Positions 46,609 through 60,660 of a stretch of DNA of 64,000 bases are shown here, in pieces. The notes below the pieces were generated by a model. That model searched no databases. It was not told the DNA's origin and worked only from the letters and a program-made list of their open reading frames with translations. The position numbers were made by a program, and so were the translations under genes. Each line of letters begins with the position of its first letter. Position 1 is the first letter of the stretch. Source of the stretch: Mortierella alpina (Eukaryota; Mortierellomycota; Mortierellomycetes; Mortierellales; Mortierellaceae); assembly GCA_029449245.1 (NCBI GenBank), contig JANATF010000004.1, positions 1-64,000 on the forward strand, in the 5' to 3' direction.

Positions 46609-47377
46609 ATGTCCACACTCTACCCCAACTTTCCACTCTTATCCCTTCCGATCGCGGCGGGCTTAGCCTATGCTCCTCATTTCATCAAGGCTCTGGTAGC
46701 GTGCATGATCTCTGACCGACTTTAAATATTTCATCAGCGCTTAGAGCACGCACTGTAGGTGTTCAGAACTAACACTGCAATATCATACCCCGCTCGCCTT
46801 GCTAAAAGATTGTAGTCAAAGCAACAAAGCGATGGAACAACAGTAAGATCTTAACCTCTGCCTCCATGCCTTGCGGCTAGTATCATAATCTGAGCGACAC
46901 AAAGAGCCGTCGAGCGACAGACTTATCGCTCGGTTCACCGATATGCGTGCATACATACTAGTCAATCCTCGGGGGCAAGTTGAAAGAGTTGAGTCCAAGC
47001 TATCTGCATCGGCTGCAGCCATGGCCAAGCGTGCAGAAAGCGCGCATAGCAATGGCATGGAGACTCTCCCTATTTTCTATGGAGCAGTGGTAAGCGAAGC
47101 GACATGACGACGAAGAAAACTCCCACATCCGCTATATTTAGCCCTACCATGGTCCATGACCCTTGCTTTTTAGTTGGCTGCCCTGCATGCCGGCATCTCG
47201 AGGGACTTTGTGAGCTACTACTCAGGCATGTTCCTCATCACCAGAGCGATGTACAATGTGATATACATCCTTAACACCGACAGGATTACTGCACTCGCGC
47301 GGTCTACCGTTTGGGGCGCTGGAATCTACTCATGCTTGCGGCTCTTTCTCGCAGCAGCTTCAACCAAGCGCTACTAG
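46609..47377 (+). CDS. MAPEG family membrane protein (microsomal glutathione S-transferase-like), 150 aa
   Basis: Four exons: 46609-46695, 46809-46842, 46962-47089, 47174-47377; 453 nt. Motifs: PLLSLPIAAGLAYAPHFIKAL (first helix), NNINPRGQVERVESKL, AKRAESAHSNGMETLPIFYGAVLAALHAG (the signature A-R-A-x-x-x-H-x-N-G-x-E-x-L-P region) and MFLITRAMYNVIYIL. MAPEG proteins are four-helix trimers in the ER or mitochondrial outer membrane acting in glutathione conjugation, peroxide reduction or eicosanoid metabolism. The exon 1/2 junction is the weak point: the acceptor CTAAAAG at 46,808 has no good pyrimidine tract but is the only one that keeps the frame. Confidence 0.78.
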
Positions 47378-47505
47378 AAGGCGAGTTGCTTAGAATCTGA
47401 GCGCTGAGAAGCTTTGTAAATAGTGAATAAGATCCCAGATGAAAAAAAAACCCCCCCCCCACTTCGCACTCGAACAGAAGATCGGTCGTTGCGCTGGATA
47501 AAAAG

Positions 47506-47579
47506 TGTTTGTACTCGGACTTGAACCGAGGACCGTCTGTGTGTTAGACAGACGTGATAACCAACTACACCATACAAAC
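47506..47579 (-). tRNA. tRNA-Val (anticodon AAC)
   Basis: Reverse strand reads GTTTGTATGGTGTAGTTGGT from 47,579. The acceptor stem GTTTGTA pairs with TACAAAC at the 3' end. The D arm (TGGTGTAGTTGGTTATCAC), an anticodon arm GTCTG-TCTAACAC-CAGAC with AAC, and the T arm TCGG-TTCAAGT-CCGA all fold as expected. Discriminator A at 47,506. It has no intron, and a run of five T follows within a few bases, a Pol III terminator. The A box and B box (GGTTCAAGTCC) are intact. Confidence 0.93.
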
Positions 47580-47868
47580 TGAGCTATTTGTGACTGCATT
47601 TCTGGGATCATCATAAACTAATAGCGCAGCCTATACGATCTCCGTGACGTAACAGGCCTTAACGCCTGGCATTGGGACGGGATTTAAGTGTGGGCAGAGG
47701 TGCGGTTGGACCTGAGAGGCAGCAGCGTGTTCAATTATATCCCTTGACATGCTGTCAAAGACTGTACAGGCGCCGTGTGGAGCCACTGAAGTGTTGTATA
47801 TTAATAAAGTCGAGAATATCTTATACGCAGCTCATGGCTTATGGCAACGAGTTTGTATGGATCTATCG
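47580..47868. other. Intergenic between tRNA and Asterix gene
   Basis: No gene recognised. The 47,378-47,505 stretch before the tRNA contains an A9C10 homopolymer junction (47,442-47,460). Confidence 0.5.
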
Positions 47869-48772
47869 CTAGATCTTGACACCAGAGTACAACGCGACCA
47901 ATTCAGGCAGATAATTCATCACAAGTGAAGAGATCGAGAATCTGATGGAGTGAAAAGAGAGGCCATTAGTTCACTAGAGCAAAAAAGGCAAAGAGTCATC
48001 GACAACCATGGGAAACGATAAAAGCTCTAGGTGGATCACAGTGCTGTATTGCTTCCACTTACAGAATCGTTGCCGCCGGAGACCCCATCAGACCACCTTC
48101 ACTAGCACGTTGATTGAGATACGACTCCACTGAGAAGATCATGCCGATCCAAAGACATGTTCGATTCTAAAGGACAAAACCGTGCGCGTGTACATGTACT
48201 CGATGTTAGTTGTAAAGTTCCTGTCCATAATGAGGCGTGGGCATGCTACGCTAACGCGTACAGCGAAGCCATTTTGTGGAGGTGGAGCTTCTTCGAGTCG
48301 CTGATAAGAGGTCGCCTAACGCTGTTGTCGAGTGTCGTGGGATATCCGTCCATACCGGATGTATCTGACACTCCTCCTGATCCTGTGGCCGAGTCTCCTT
48401 TCCAGCTGGAGTCGATGATGTTTTGAGTGTACAGTTTTGCGCCTGTCGAGTCTTGCCGCTCCAAAGTGAACATGAAGACGCTGCCGTTAACTAACCCTGA
48501 TCATGAGACCAACGACCGCTATGAAGGAAGATGAGCAAGGGTAAGCCGGTTAGTATCCACGATGGGTGCTAGAGGAGTCGCGAGATGCGATTGGGCGCGT
48601 AGCGATGAACACAATAGACAATAGGCAATGAGCGCATACCAAGGACAAGTGCCACGAATCCGGGGACGTCTGGATCGTCGTCTTCGATGCGCTTGACCTC
48701 TGGCTTGTATTCGACGATGCGGTCGGGTCTGCGCGGGTCGGATGACGATGACGCTGAGGCTGCAGAGGACAT
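47869..48772 (-). CDS. Asterix / PAT complex subunit (WDR83OS family), 110 aa
   Basis: Four exons: 48772-48640, 48518-48496, 48166-48063, 47941-47869; 333 nt, phases consistent. It reads DPRRPDRIVEYKP near the N-terminus (human Asterix DPRRPNKVLRYKP), then DPDVPGFVALVLAVVGLMIR (first helix), CLWIGMIFSVESYLNQRASEGG and ILFSISSLVMNYLPE (third helix), matching the 106-residue Asterix protein. With CCDC47 it forms the PAT complex, an ER intramembrane chaperone for multi-span proteins. The second intron (329 nt) is long; possible cryptic exons within it break the frame. Divergent from the EF-hand gene. Confidence 0.85.
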
Positions 48773-49105
48773 GGCTGTGCGATGGGGCGGGGGTGAGGTA
48801 ATGAGCGGTAGGTGGTGGGATGGGTGCGTGTGTGTGTGTTGAGACAAGGTAATGATGGGGGGGCTAAAAATACCGTGCTGGCCCGCTGGGCAGTCCAAAC
48901 GTCCAAAGGGCAGGGTCAGGTCCTTCCCGCGTCATTTCGCTATCATCAAAAAGGGTTCTATTTCACCCACCTCTTTTCTCCCCTCCTCGTTCTTCTTTCT
49001 TCAACCCTTCATCAAACTCTTCATCTCTCTTCATCCACACACTCTGCAATCTAAACCCCTTCGACGCAACTCCCGCTCCTCCTCCCCACTACCGCTACAT
49101 TCGCC
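48773..49105. promoter_or_regulatory. Divergent promoter, Asterix / EF-hand gene
   Basis: 333 bp between divergent starts. The right half (48,960-49,100) is pyrimidine-rich toward the EF-hand gene; a TG repeat lies at 48,825-48,840. Confidence 0.5.
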
Positions 49106-49701
49106 ATGGTAGGTGGTGCCTCCGTTCACATGGCCAAACGGTCATCAGCGCGTCCATAGTCCTCGACTCTCGGTTTGCCTCCTGCTGCCGGATGACCAGC
49201 TAACCTTTTGTCAACACCTCCTTTTGCTAGACCAACAGTACATACTCCGAGTCCCAGCTCGTCAACATCAAGCAGCAGTTCAACGCCCTGGACCAAGACG
49301 GAGACGGCTTCATTACCGAGCCCGAGTTCCTCGCGGCCCTGAAGAACACCAGCCGTGATCCTCAGGAATACGATTCTCAAGGGTTCTTTGCCAACGCTGA
49401 CAAGAACAAGGACGGCAAAATCAGCTTCAGCGAGTTTGTCGATGCCTGCAGCAACCTTGGCCTTGGTGTCGGCTCGCCTATCAGCGGGGTGCCCACAAAG
49501 AAGAGCCCACAGGAGGTCGATAACATCTTCCGCAACTTTGATCTCGACGGCAATGGTAGCATCTCGGCCAAGGAGCTGGGCAAGGTCTTGGCTGGTCAGG
49601 GCGAGTCTTTGACCGAGAACGAGCTTAACGACATGATCAAGGCTGCAGACACGAACAAAGACAACAAGGTTGACCGCGACGAGTTTTCCAAGATGATCTA
49701 A
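49106..49701 (+). CDS. Calmodulin-like EF-hand protein, 157 aa
   Basis: Two exons: 49106-49108 (only the ATG) and 49231-49701. Four EF-hand loops: DQDGDGFITEPE (about 24-35), DKNKDGKISFSE (about 60-71), DLDGNGSISAKE (about 105-116) and DTNKDNKVDRDE (about 141-152). All have Asp at position 1 and Glu at 12, so all four may bind Ca2+. Layout and length resemble calmodulin and troponin C, but the sequence is too diverged to be the organism's calmodulin (the second lobe is preceded by a SPISGVPTKKSP linker). Target unknown. The start is set by a GTAGGT donor directly after the ATG and a TTTTGCTAG acceptor; without splicing the frame would shift. Confidence 0.85.
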
Positions 49702-50202
49702 ACACGCATCGCCTCGGCTTCCTTGGTTCTTTGCCACATAGTCTACGCCCATGTATATATATATGATGCACATCCTTTACTAAACTACTGGACGTGAACT
49801 GCAATGGTCGGTGCAACCGTAATCCATGGCGCATGGCGCGATGCTTACAACATGTGAGGTTGCATGCTGTAGAGCTGCGTGACGACTACGACCGCCGGCA
49901 CACCGTCTGTGTACACACTGCTGGCAAAGGCACTGGGTTTATCCCTCGTTGATGTTGGGCTGTCTCCAACGGCTCAACCTCCACTGGCGCACCAAGCTGC
50001 AGCGATGAGCACTTAAGGGCAGCTGGCCACCCACAAGCTGCGACGTGGAGACTGACCTGTGAATTCATTTGTGCTGTGAGCCCGCCATATAGAAAGGGGA
50101 TGGATGCACGCTTTACTTCTCATCATCTTTCCTTCCTCGTTCTCTCTCCATTCCCCTTTTTGCCTCTCCCCCATCCATCTGCACTCTTGCACCAACCCCA
50201 AG
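49702..50202. other. Intergenic, promoter of ER J-protein
   Basis: 500 bp between codirectional genes. TATATATATA at 49,755 is more likely 3' flank of the EF-hand gene. The stretch 50,110-50,200 is pyrimidine-rich and just precedes the next ATG. Confidence 0.5.
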
Positions 50203-51516
50203 ATGCGCTGGAACCTGGTCTTGTTAATGGCCCTGGCCCTGCTGGCCCTTGTCCAGCAGGTTGCTGCCTGGGAAGAAGGTGCGCGTCTGTCCTGTCATCG
50301 AACGTTGTGTTTTGCCTCGTCTGCCTGAACCTTGTGCCTAAAAAACTGATCAGATCATTCTTCCATTGTCCAGGCGACTTTGAGATTTTCGATCTCGTCG
50401 ATGCTCTCGAGAAGTCTGAAGGAACAGAAGCCAACTTTTACTCATGGCTGGGTGTCTCCCCCAAGGCTCCCAAGACTGAGATCGATCTGGCCTACCGTAA
50501 AAAGTCGCGTGCTCTGCAGTAAGTGTCTGGCACGCCATGCCTTCCATGATTCCTCATGGGTAGTTTTTTTTTAATGACATCCTCCCTTCATCTGCTCGTC
50601 ACTTTGTCGCCTTTCTCTATACTGCCTCTAACACACTCTTCATGTTCTTGTGGGGAAAAAAAAAAGTCCTGACAAGATCAAGAACTCCAAGGCCAAGCTG
50701 AAGGCACAGGTTAAGTATGCCCGTTTGTCCAGCATCATCGCCATCCTCCGTGACGATGCCAAACGCGAGCGCTACAACCACTTCCTCAAGAACGGCGTTC
50801 CTCGCTGGCGTGGCTCCGCTTATCTGTACAGCCGCCATCGCCCCGGCTTGAAGGCCGTCGTTGTGTTTGTGTTTATCCTTGCCTCTGCATTCCAGTACTT
50901 GGGCCGTTACGTGAGCTACATTCAGGAGCGGAAACGCATGTTGGCCATGATTGAGCAGTACAAGGAGATGTTGCGTGAGAAGCACCAGAAGGTCCTTGAA
51001 GGACCCATCACGGGTCGTCAACGCCGCGCCGGTGCCACACCTGAGGCCGTGACGCCCCTGGAGGAAGGACCCATGTATGCAGTCAACCAATATGGCGAGG
51101 AGATTGAGCTCACTCTGGACAACATCAAGCCACCCCGCGTCAAGGAAGTCCTCATCGCACGCTTGCCTTTCTGGGCCGTCAAGTTGGCGCTGGTTGTCTG
51201 CCCCAAGGGCGTGCGCGACAGTGTATTGGCCCTGGACATCTTTGAAAGCATTCGCCCCGAAGATGAACAGGCTGAGCAGGACGCTAAGCGTAAGCTCCGC
51301 AAAGCCGAGTTAGCCAAGAAGAGAGCTGCCAAAAAGGCCGCCCAGCAAAAGCAATCGCCGAATGTTAGTGACGAGGAGGAGGTCCGTGGCATTTCCGACG
51401 ATGATGACGCTGCTTTGGCAGCTCGCGCAAAGGAGGAGGAGCTTACTGCTGCAAGGAGACGTCGCCGCATGAAGGCGCCTGGTCAGGCCTCGCTCAAGGG
51501 AGGACGTCGTGGATAA
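50203..51516 (+). CDS. ER membrane J-domain protein (DnaJ/Erj5-like), 356 aa
   Basis: Three exons: 50203-50278, 50374-50518, 50667-51516. A cleavable signal peptide (MRWNLVLLMALALLALVQQV, cut after VAA) is followed by EIFDLVDALE and a J domain: NFYSWLGVSPKAPKTEIDLAYRKKS, HPDK, then ARLSSIIAILRDDAKRERYNHFL. A transmembrane helix (VVVFVFILASAFQYLGRYV) comes near residue 145, leaving a ~190-residue cytosolic tail rich in Lys/Arg and Glu. This is the topology of yeast Erj5 and animal DNAJC1/DNAJC25: the J domain stimulates lumenal BiP. The His of HPD is split by intron 2, whose acceptor follows an A run. Confidence 0.88.
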
Positions 51517-51616
51517 ATGCAAAAGCGAAAGACATGCCTGCGGATGTGTATTAGTAAAGCTGCTTTCTTTTAATCGCAAAGGTGGTGAAAGTGAGAAGAA
51601 AAGTGGGCGGAGCAGT

Positions 51617-53029
51617 CTATGATGAAGAGGCAAGTGTGACAGTGTTGAACGGCTTCTGACCATCTTCTGTGTACCGAAGTGAAGATTTGCGGTTCAGACT
51701 AGGCACCGATACAGGAGGGGTAGAGGGCGACAAAGAGGTCTTCAGGTCATTTTCCATGATCGACGATTCGGTTGCTACTCGAGGGTCTGGGTCTGCATGG
51801 TGTTTTGACAATTTTGAAGGTGGTGTAGTTGCTGAGGGTGGAAGAGCAGCGCTAATGTTCAAAAGCTGAACCTTCAACTGCTGGTTCTCAGACTCGAGGA
51901 CATCCAGACATACAGATGCCTGTGCATGCTGCATGCGCAAGGCCTGATAGCGTGCAATGAGTTTTGGATGCTCCAAGGAAAAGTCGTACCCAACACTGTT
52001 AACAGACGAGGCGGACAAAGAGGGTGCAGGAAATCCAAGGTCACTCGTGGAATCGAAGCCATCGCTCGATTCCGACCCATAAACACGGTGCTTCTCAACT
52101 GAGGCGCGTTGTATATTCCCCATCTTTTCTTGCAGGTCCCGGATCAGCTCGTCTTTTCGTGTATTATCCTCTTTGAGCTGCCTGATCTGCTCCTGGGCTT
52201 CCTCTTGCGCATTTCCATCCTGCAGCAGCAGTGTCGATGATCTTGTGCTCTCTGATAACTCACAGCTGTTGCGACTACTTCGACGAAGTGCTCCTTGCCT
52301 AGAAGAGAATCCGGGTGTGCCACCTCCCACTACAAGACTGTTCCTTCCGTGAACGCCGCCATTGCCACTCATCCCTGACATGCGCCTAAAGTCCATGATC
52401 TCAGTCTCGAGCATGCTGATGTGCTTTAGTTTCGAGACCTGCTCCTTAGTCTGGTACGCCAGTTTGTTCTGCAGGGCCTCGCACTCGGCAGTCTTGGCGT
52501 GCAGATCAAACTCGCACCGTTGAATGTGCTGTCCCAGTTCATGGATTTCAACCGCCTTCCGCTCGTGACCCTGCCTGATTTCCAGATTCTTGGCGCGTAT
52601 CGTGCAGTGAGCAAGGAGAAGCTCTTCCTTCAGTCCCGAAAGGTAACGCTCCAGTTCTGTGATCTTGGCACGCAGTGTTCCGTTCTCGTTTGTAAGCCTC
52701 TTGGTATTTCCGATACTTGCGAATCGCCCAAGTCCACTCTGGACACCAGGACTGTGACGATAGTGTTGCTGTTGTTGTTGTTGTTCGTGGTGCTGGTTAT
52801 ACAAGTCGGGAATGGTTTGGTGTATGGGGAGATGTGAGTTGGTGCCGGTTGTGGTGACACGGGTGTGGCTGAAGTGGCCGCTAGTTGACCCAACGTCGCT
52901 GTTGGCGCCTACGATGTGGATGATGCTGTGGTTGATGGTGGGACCCAGCGCGGATGGTATGGTGGGCTGATGTTGGGTGCCGGGCATGAGGATCGGAGCA
53001 GAGATGGGGCGAGACAGGGTGGCACGCAT
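51617..53029 (-). CDS. Coiled-coil protein of unknown function, 470 aa
   Basis: Single exon, ATG at 53,029. The N-terminal ~90 residues are low-complexity (His/Gln/Thr, with a Q6 run). Residues ~105-215 form a strong coiled coil (NENGTLRAKITELERYL, CEALQNKLAYQTKEQVSKL), a second runs ~278-310 (EEAQEQIRQLKEDNTRKDEL) and a third, shorter, ~372-398 (LDVLESENQQLKVQLL). The C-terminus is Ser/Pro-rich with TPP and SPS sites. No catalytic motif, signal peptide or membrane helix. Probably a scaffold or cytoskeletal adaptor, which is inference from composition only. Confidence 0.7.
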   Translation of the reverse strand: MRATLSRPISAPILMPGTQHQPTIPSALGPTINHSIIHIVGANSDVGSTSGHFSHTRVTTTGTNSHLPIHQTIPDLYNQHHEQQQQQQHYRHSPGVQSGLGRFASIGNTKRLTNENGTLRAKITELERYLSGLKEELLLAHCTIRAKNLEIRQGHERKAVEIHELGQHIQRCEFDLHAKTAECEALQNKLAYQTKEQVSKLKHISMLETEIMDFRRMSGMSGNGGVHGRNSLVVGGGTPGFSSRQGALRRSSRNSCELSESTRSSTLLLQDGNAQEEAQEQIRQLKEDNTRKDELIRDLQEKMGNIQRASVEKHRVYGSESSDGFDSTSDLGFPAPSLSASSVNSVGYDFSLEHPKLIARYQALRMQHAQASVCLDVLESENQQLKVQLLNISAALPPSATTPPSKLSKHHADPDPRVATESSIMENDLKTSLSPSTPPVSVPSLNRKSSLRYTEDGQKPFNTVTLASSS

Positions 53030-54402
53030 CGTCGGTTACGCGCGGCGCAACAAAATACAAGAAGGAGGTGTGAGAGAAAGGAACGAACGAGCGAGCGAAA
53101 GAAGGAAGAACTGAAGGAACGAGAGAAGGAAAAAGAAAATGAAGCACATACGAAGTTGGAATAATGAGGACAAGCAAGAAGGGTGACGAGACGATGAGCA
53201 ACTGAAAGACTGCACAGAGAGATGGCAAAATGACATTAGTGTTGGTGTAGTGGTGGAGGAGGGAATCTGTCCTGGCCAGCCTAGTCTGGCTTATGCGATC
53301 CAGAGTGCGTGAGATCGACGGAAGGGCTGTGCGTGCCGCTCGAGCACGGACATAGGAATCCAGATCTCGTACGCAGACGAAGGAAAAAAAAGGGGGGAGG
53401 GCGGGCAGACGGTTTTCGCTGGGCGGATGCAACTTCAGCAAACTATAATCGTTTTGTAATTGCAAGGAGCACGGTTGAGCAGCCAGAGAGCTGTGAAAAA
53501 AAAAGTGAGAGAGTGTGTGTGAAAGGGAGGAGAGGGTGAGAGAAAGCAAAAGGAGCACTTGAGAAGCAGACATGGTCTCCAGAGCCGATCTCATTAATCC
53601 AATGGATCGGTTGCACTGAGGTGCTTGGAGGGTGTCGGCTGTTGGTTCGTTTTCTGCTGCCGATGGCATGCTAAAGCACAGGGCTCATTCGCGTTGGTAC
53701 GGGCAACACAACTGGGCAAGAGAATGAACGAGAAACGTGCATGCGATGAACCCTGACCATAGCGCGCAAGTGCGGCTGAGATGAGAAGGCAAGGAGACGA
53801 AGGACTTTAGTGCCTCTCTCTGTTGCTCTCCTCCGTCCCTTTGTCGGCTGTATAAAATGTTCAAGTGCACGGGGAATCAGAACGAGCCATGTTCCAAAAA
53901 AAAAAGAGCACAAGTATCAGGAAAAGTAAGAGAGTACACGAGAAGCAAGACAGAGAGAGAAACGAATGGAGACGGGGCGATGGCGTGTAGTCAGCAACTA
54001 GTGCATTCCTGGCCACACTGCACTTCCAAAGGAACAAGTCTAAGATCTCGATTTCCTTCACACCCCCCTCCCCCCTCCCCTCATCTGCTTTGCGAATCCG
54101 TAGCCAAACGTGGTACACTCAACAGCATGGCCGCGAAAACGACAGATTTCACCCACTACGCCGCCCTGAGGTCAACAATACTTCACACCATAGAAGCGGT
54201 TTGTACATACATGTATCGTAAATGCCTTGAATGAGTGACAGCATCTAGTTGCTGGCGACTTTGGTGACTATTATCCATTTCAATCGGATGTGAAGAGATG
54301 ATCACGCAATCGTTGATCAAAGTACAGTCAGTATATTGGATGAATATAGAGCAGGAGCGACAGTTAGTGCAAGAAGACACAGTTCGCAACTCGTTAATAG
54401 GT

Positions 54403-54576
54403 ACCCACACCAGAACTGATAATTGCTCTCGCTTTGACACCCTCCTTGGCCCAGCTGCTGTCGACACTCACATCTACGCTGGCTATTGCATCTGATTCTG
54501 ACAGTGACTGAGCCTTGGAAATAGCACTCGCCTAGGCAGCTGACCAAGACCCTCGCGTAGGCACTGGCAATTGTAC
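54403..54576 (-). repeat. Dispersed repeat, copy B
   Basis: Reverse-complement match to 3,331-3,504. On the minus strand it is preceded by an exon-like segment 54,665-54,600 (66 nt, no stop) with a GTAAGT donor; the repeat then gives the intron 3' end CCTAG and an exon starting GCG AGT GCT ATT TCC that reads ASAISKAQSLS and stops at a TAA just past the homology. Copy A has the same order. Confidence 0.8.
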
Positions 54577-55277
54577 AAATGCTGGAGTAGGCACCAACAG
54601 TTTGCCACGGACTACTTACAATATGATTGTGGAGCGACAGAGTGCGTCGAGACGATATGAATACGCGGAAGAGTGCACACGAGGCCTACGTAGAGAGAAG
54701 TGTAAAGTGAATGATGCATGCGTATGAGGGGGTTGTTCTTGCTCTCTGCACAAGCCGTGTATGTAACTTACAGTGGATACAGCTCGTGGCTTCAGTTTAC
54801 CACTTTCGCTTGGACCGATGTGGACTAGTAAAGTCAAAAATGAAAGAGAAGATGTAGGCTTATTAGATGCCTCTTGCACGCGGCGATGGGGTATTCAAGT
54901 CTACAAGCAACATTCAGATGTAGTTTATGCTTACCTTCTTTCCTTGGGGCGACTAGTACTTGTGTATTACAAGAATAGCAAGTGAAGAGGCGCGTCAGCG
55001 TGTAAAAAGGTAGACTTTCAATTCCGAACGAGCAGCATGTATGTTCATGAGAGGTTCGCATACACATCGCGGGAGCTTACCGTAGATGACTGGTCAATAT
55101 AGACGGAGACGAGGCCATCTGGTCTTACTCCTACCAGCGCGAGCTAATAACGATCGAAAAAGAAAGAGTTACAAATATGCCTGTGAGAGAGATAGTTCAT
55201 ATTCGCGAACAAGCATCATGTACTAGCAAGAGAAAGAGCCCTAAAAACACGAGAAGCGAGATGCATGCAAGAGGCAT
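54403..55277 (-). other. Possible small multi-exon gene with a signal peptide, unrecognised
   Basis: On the minus strand an ATG at 55,277 opens MPLACISLLVFLGLFLLL, a textbook secretion signal core, ending at a GTACAT donor. In-phase segments follow: 55,143-55,081 (LALVGVRPDGLVSVYIDQSS) and 54,952-54,935 (SPQGKK), both with GTAAGC donors and TAG acceptors. Further exon-like pieces lie at about 54,828-54,775 (HIGPSESGKLKPRAVST in one frame) and 54,665-54,600. The frame cannot be carried through all of them: in phase, the 54,828 segment stops early, giving a product of about 55 residues. It could be a short secreted protein gene, or a decayed member of a family also present near 3 kb. Confidence 0.35.
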
Positions 55278-56176
55278 GTTTTTGGTTTATGAACAACGGA
55301 CTTTTGGTTATTGCATTTCATTTGCGACGCGCGCTTACTTGATACCGTGGCGCGGCCCCGCGCGTACTCTTGAGGCAAGCAGACAAATGGTCAAAGAGGG
55401 TGTTTATGCGTGCTCAAGACAGATGTAGTTGAGTTGACGCGTAGCGGCTATCGCGAATTAACGCTCGGGCACCATTGCTGGGCGGTGATAAAAGGTTACT
55501 AAGAGTGCAGCCAAAGAAGTATGAGATAAACTTCTTTTCCAGTTGCGTGGGGATGGAGCTAGTATTCAGGTTGTTGTTGGAGTGGACGTGTACAACACTA
55601 TGCGCTCGTTTGTGTTCGGGCCAGGAGTTGTGTTGAGGTGGGCGAATGAAAGCTAATTTGAAAGCTCATTGGAAAGCCAATGTAGGGAATGAGAGTTGAG
55701 TTCGCGCAACCCGACTTACTTTTCTAGGTTCCCGCTATGTTTGGAGATCCTGTCAGTCGTGGGTGAATCTTGAGATACAACTTGACCGCGTCTTGAAAAG
55801 AAAAGCTTCGTCAAAGATGCTTATTGTTTACCAAGCTCAGGCATGAACAGAGTCAGCGAGCCTGGACAGGTGGGTCTTTTGAGACCCAAGAAGGTGGAAA
55901 GAGAGTTCTTAAGTGGCGGAGACGAAACGAGACGAGCGGAGACGAGACGAGACGAAACGAGAGAAGACAAGTGCTGAGGAGGAGAGGAAAGACAAGAGAA
56001 AAGCTGTAGCCTGCGTGGCAGGGCCTACTGCATTTAATTAGTTTCCCAGGCTCGTGCGGTCCACAAAGGTTGGGTTCAAGATGGAGGATATGTTCACTTG
56101 CTGTGTTTATGTTTGATTAAAAATATGACAAATCTTCCTCGATCTATGGTCGGCTAAAATATGATTGAGCTTCGAT

Positions 56177-59689
<3,513 letters not shown>

Positions 59690-60660
59690 ATTGGGCCGAT
59701 CCAGTTAAAATGTGATGAGCAATGTGGGATGCTCAGATTGGATCCAGTCTCTATGAAAGGAAGTCAGAGAGGAAGAGAGGGATGCGGTTAGGAGACGGGC
59801 AGAGATGACGGCGAATCAGAATGGACACAGCCTGTCGACTGTGGGCGCTGAGCAAGACGCCGCGCTTTTTTTTTTTTTGCGGGGCTCGTTGGGTTGGGAT
59901 AAGAAATGCTGTATGACATACCTGCAGCAGAGGATGTCGCTTCGTTCAGGAACTGCCGTCGGGAGGAGAGCAATTGGAGACAAAGGCCGAGGGAGGGAGG
60001 ATGAGAAAGGGGAGAGGGAGGATGGAGCAAAGAGGAGGGATGATGAGAAGAGAGAGAGAAGCGGAAAGAAGATGCCAGAAGGACCGCAAAAAAACGCCCC
60101 CATACCTCCGCCGTTGCGTGTCGTCCTCTGTGCGCGTTTTCTTTTGTTTCCTCCCCTGGCTGGACAGCCAATCAATGCACTCAACCAACCAGCCGTGACA
60201 AGGCAGGCTGATCCCCACGCTGGTCCCGTCCACTCAAGGTAATATGTTGTTCCTGAATCCTTGTCGTTGAGCACAAAGGACGCCATCGTGCGTCTACTCT
60301 TTTTGTCCGCTTGCACCGCTCGAGAAGAAAAGGGCAACAACGTACGCGTGGACGATGGCCGAGTTCTCAAGAAAGTGCGTCCACGTTGCAGGGTCGATTC
60401 TCATTGGTCCAGCGCAGCAGAGCAACACTTGTCTGCATTTTCAAGCTGTGTCCAGTTGCACACACAATGAAACAAGGCGGGCAGCTTTCAGAGGAACGGT
60501 GCAATGTCCACACTCACATTTTATCCTTTTCAAGGCATCAATCAAACACAAGAGCAGCTTTTCTCTTCTTTCCTCTGACGCAAAATGGTATCATTGACCA
60601 TGATCTTTTCAAAGTGCTGCATGCTCCTTCGGGTAGCGAACCGCACCGCTGAGCTGCCTC
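59690..60660. other. Intergenic, SERCA promoter and 3' flank of anillin-like gene
   Basis: About 970 bp between two minus-strand genes. The plus strand is purine-rich at 59,985-60,080 (pyrimidine-rich toward SERCA) and has a T13 run near 59,868. No gene supported. Confidence 0.5.

Larger units (their letters stand above)
53030..56176. other. Gene-poor region with repeat copy B and unassigned exons
   Basis: Three kilobases between two minus-strand genes. The left part (53,030-53,560) is probably the promoter and 5' leader of the coiled-coil gene. From 54,400 to 55,280 the minus strand carries a string of short exon-like segments with perfect GTAAGT/GTAAGC donors (listed separately). A GAGACGAAAC repeat lies at 55,905-55,970. 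No complete gene could be defined with confidence. Confidence 0.45.

Noticed and set aside
48246-48473. Open minus-strand segment inside the Asterix gene, possible extra exon
   Set aside because: Including it breaks the phase between exons 2 and 3, and the direct join reproduces the conserved Asterix sequence and length.
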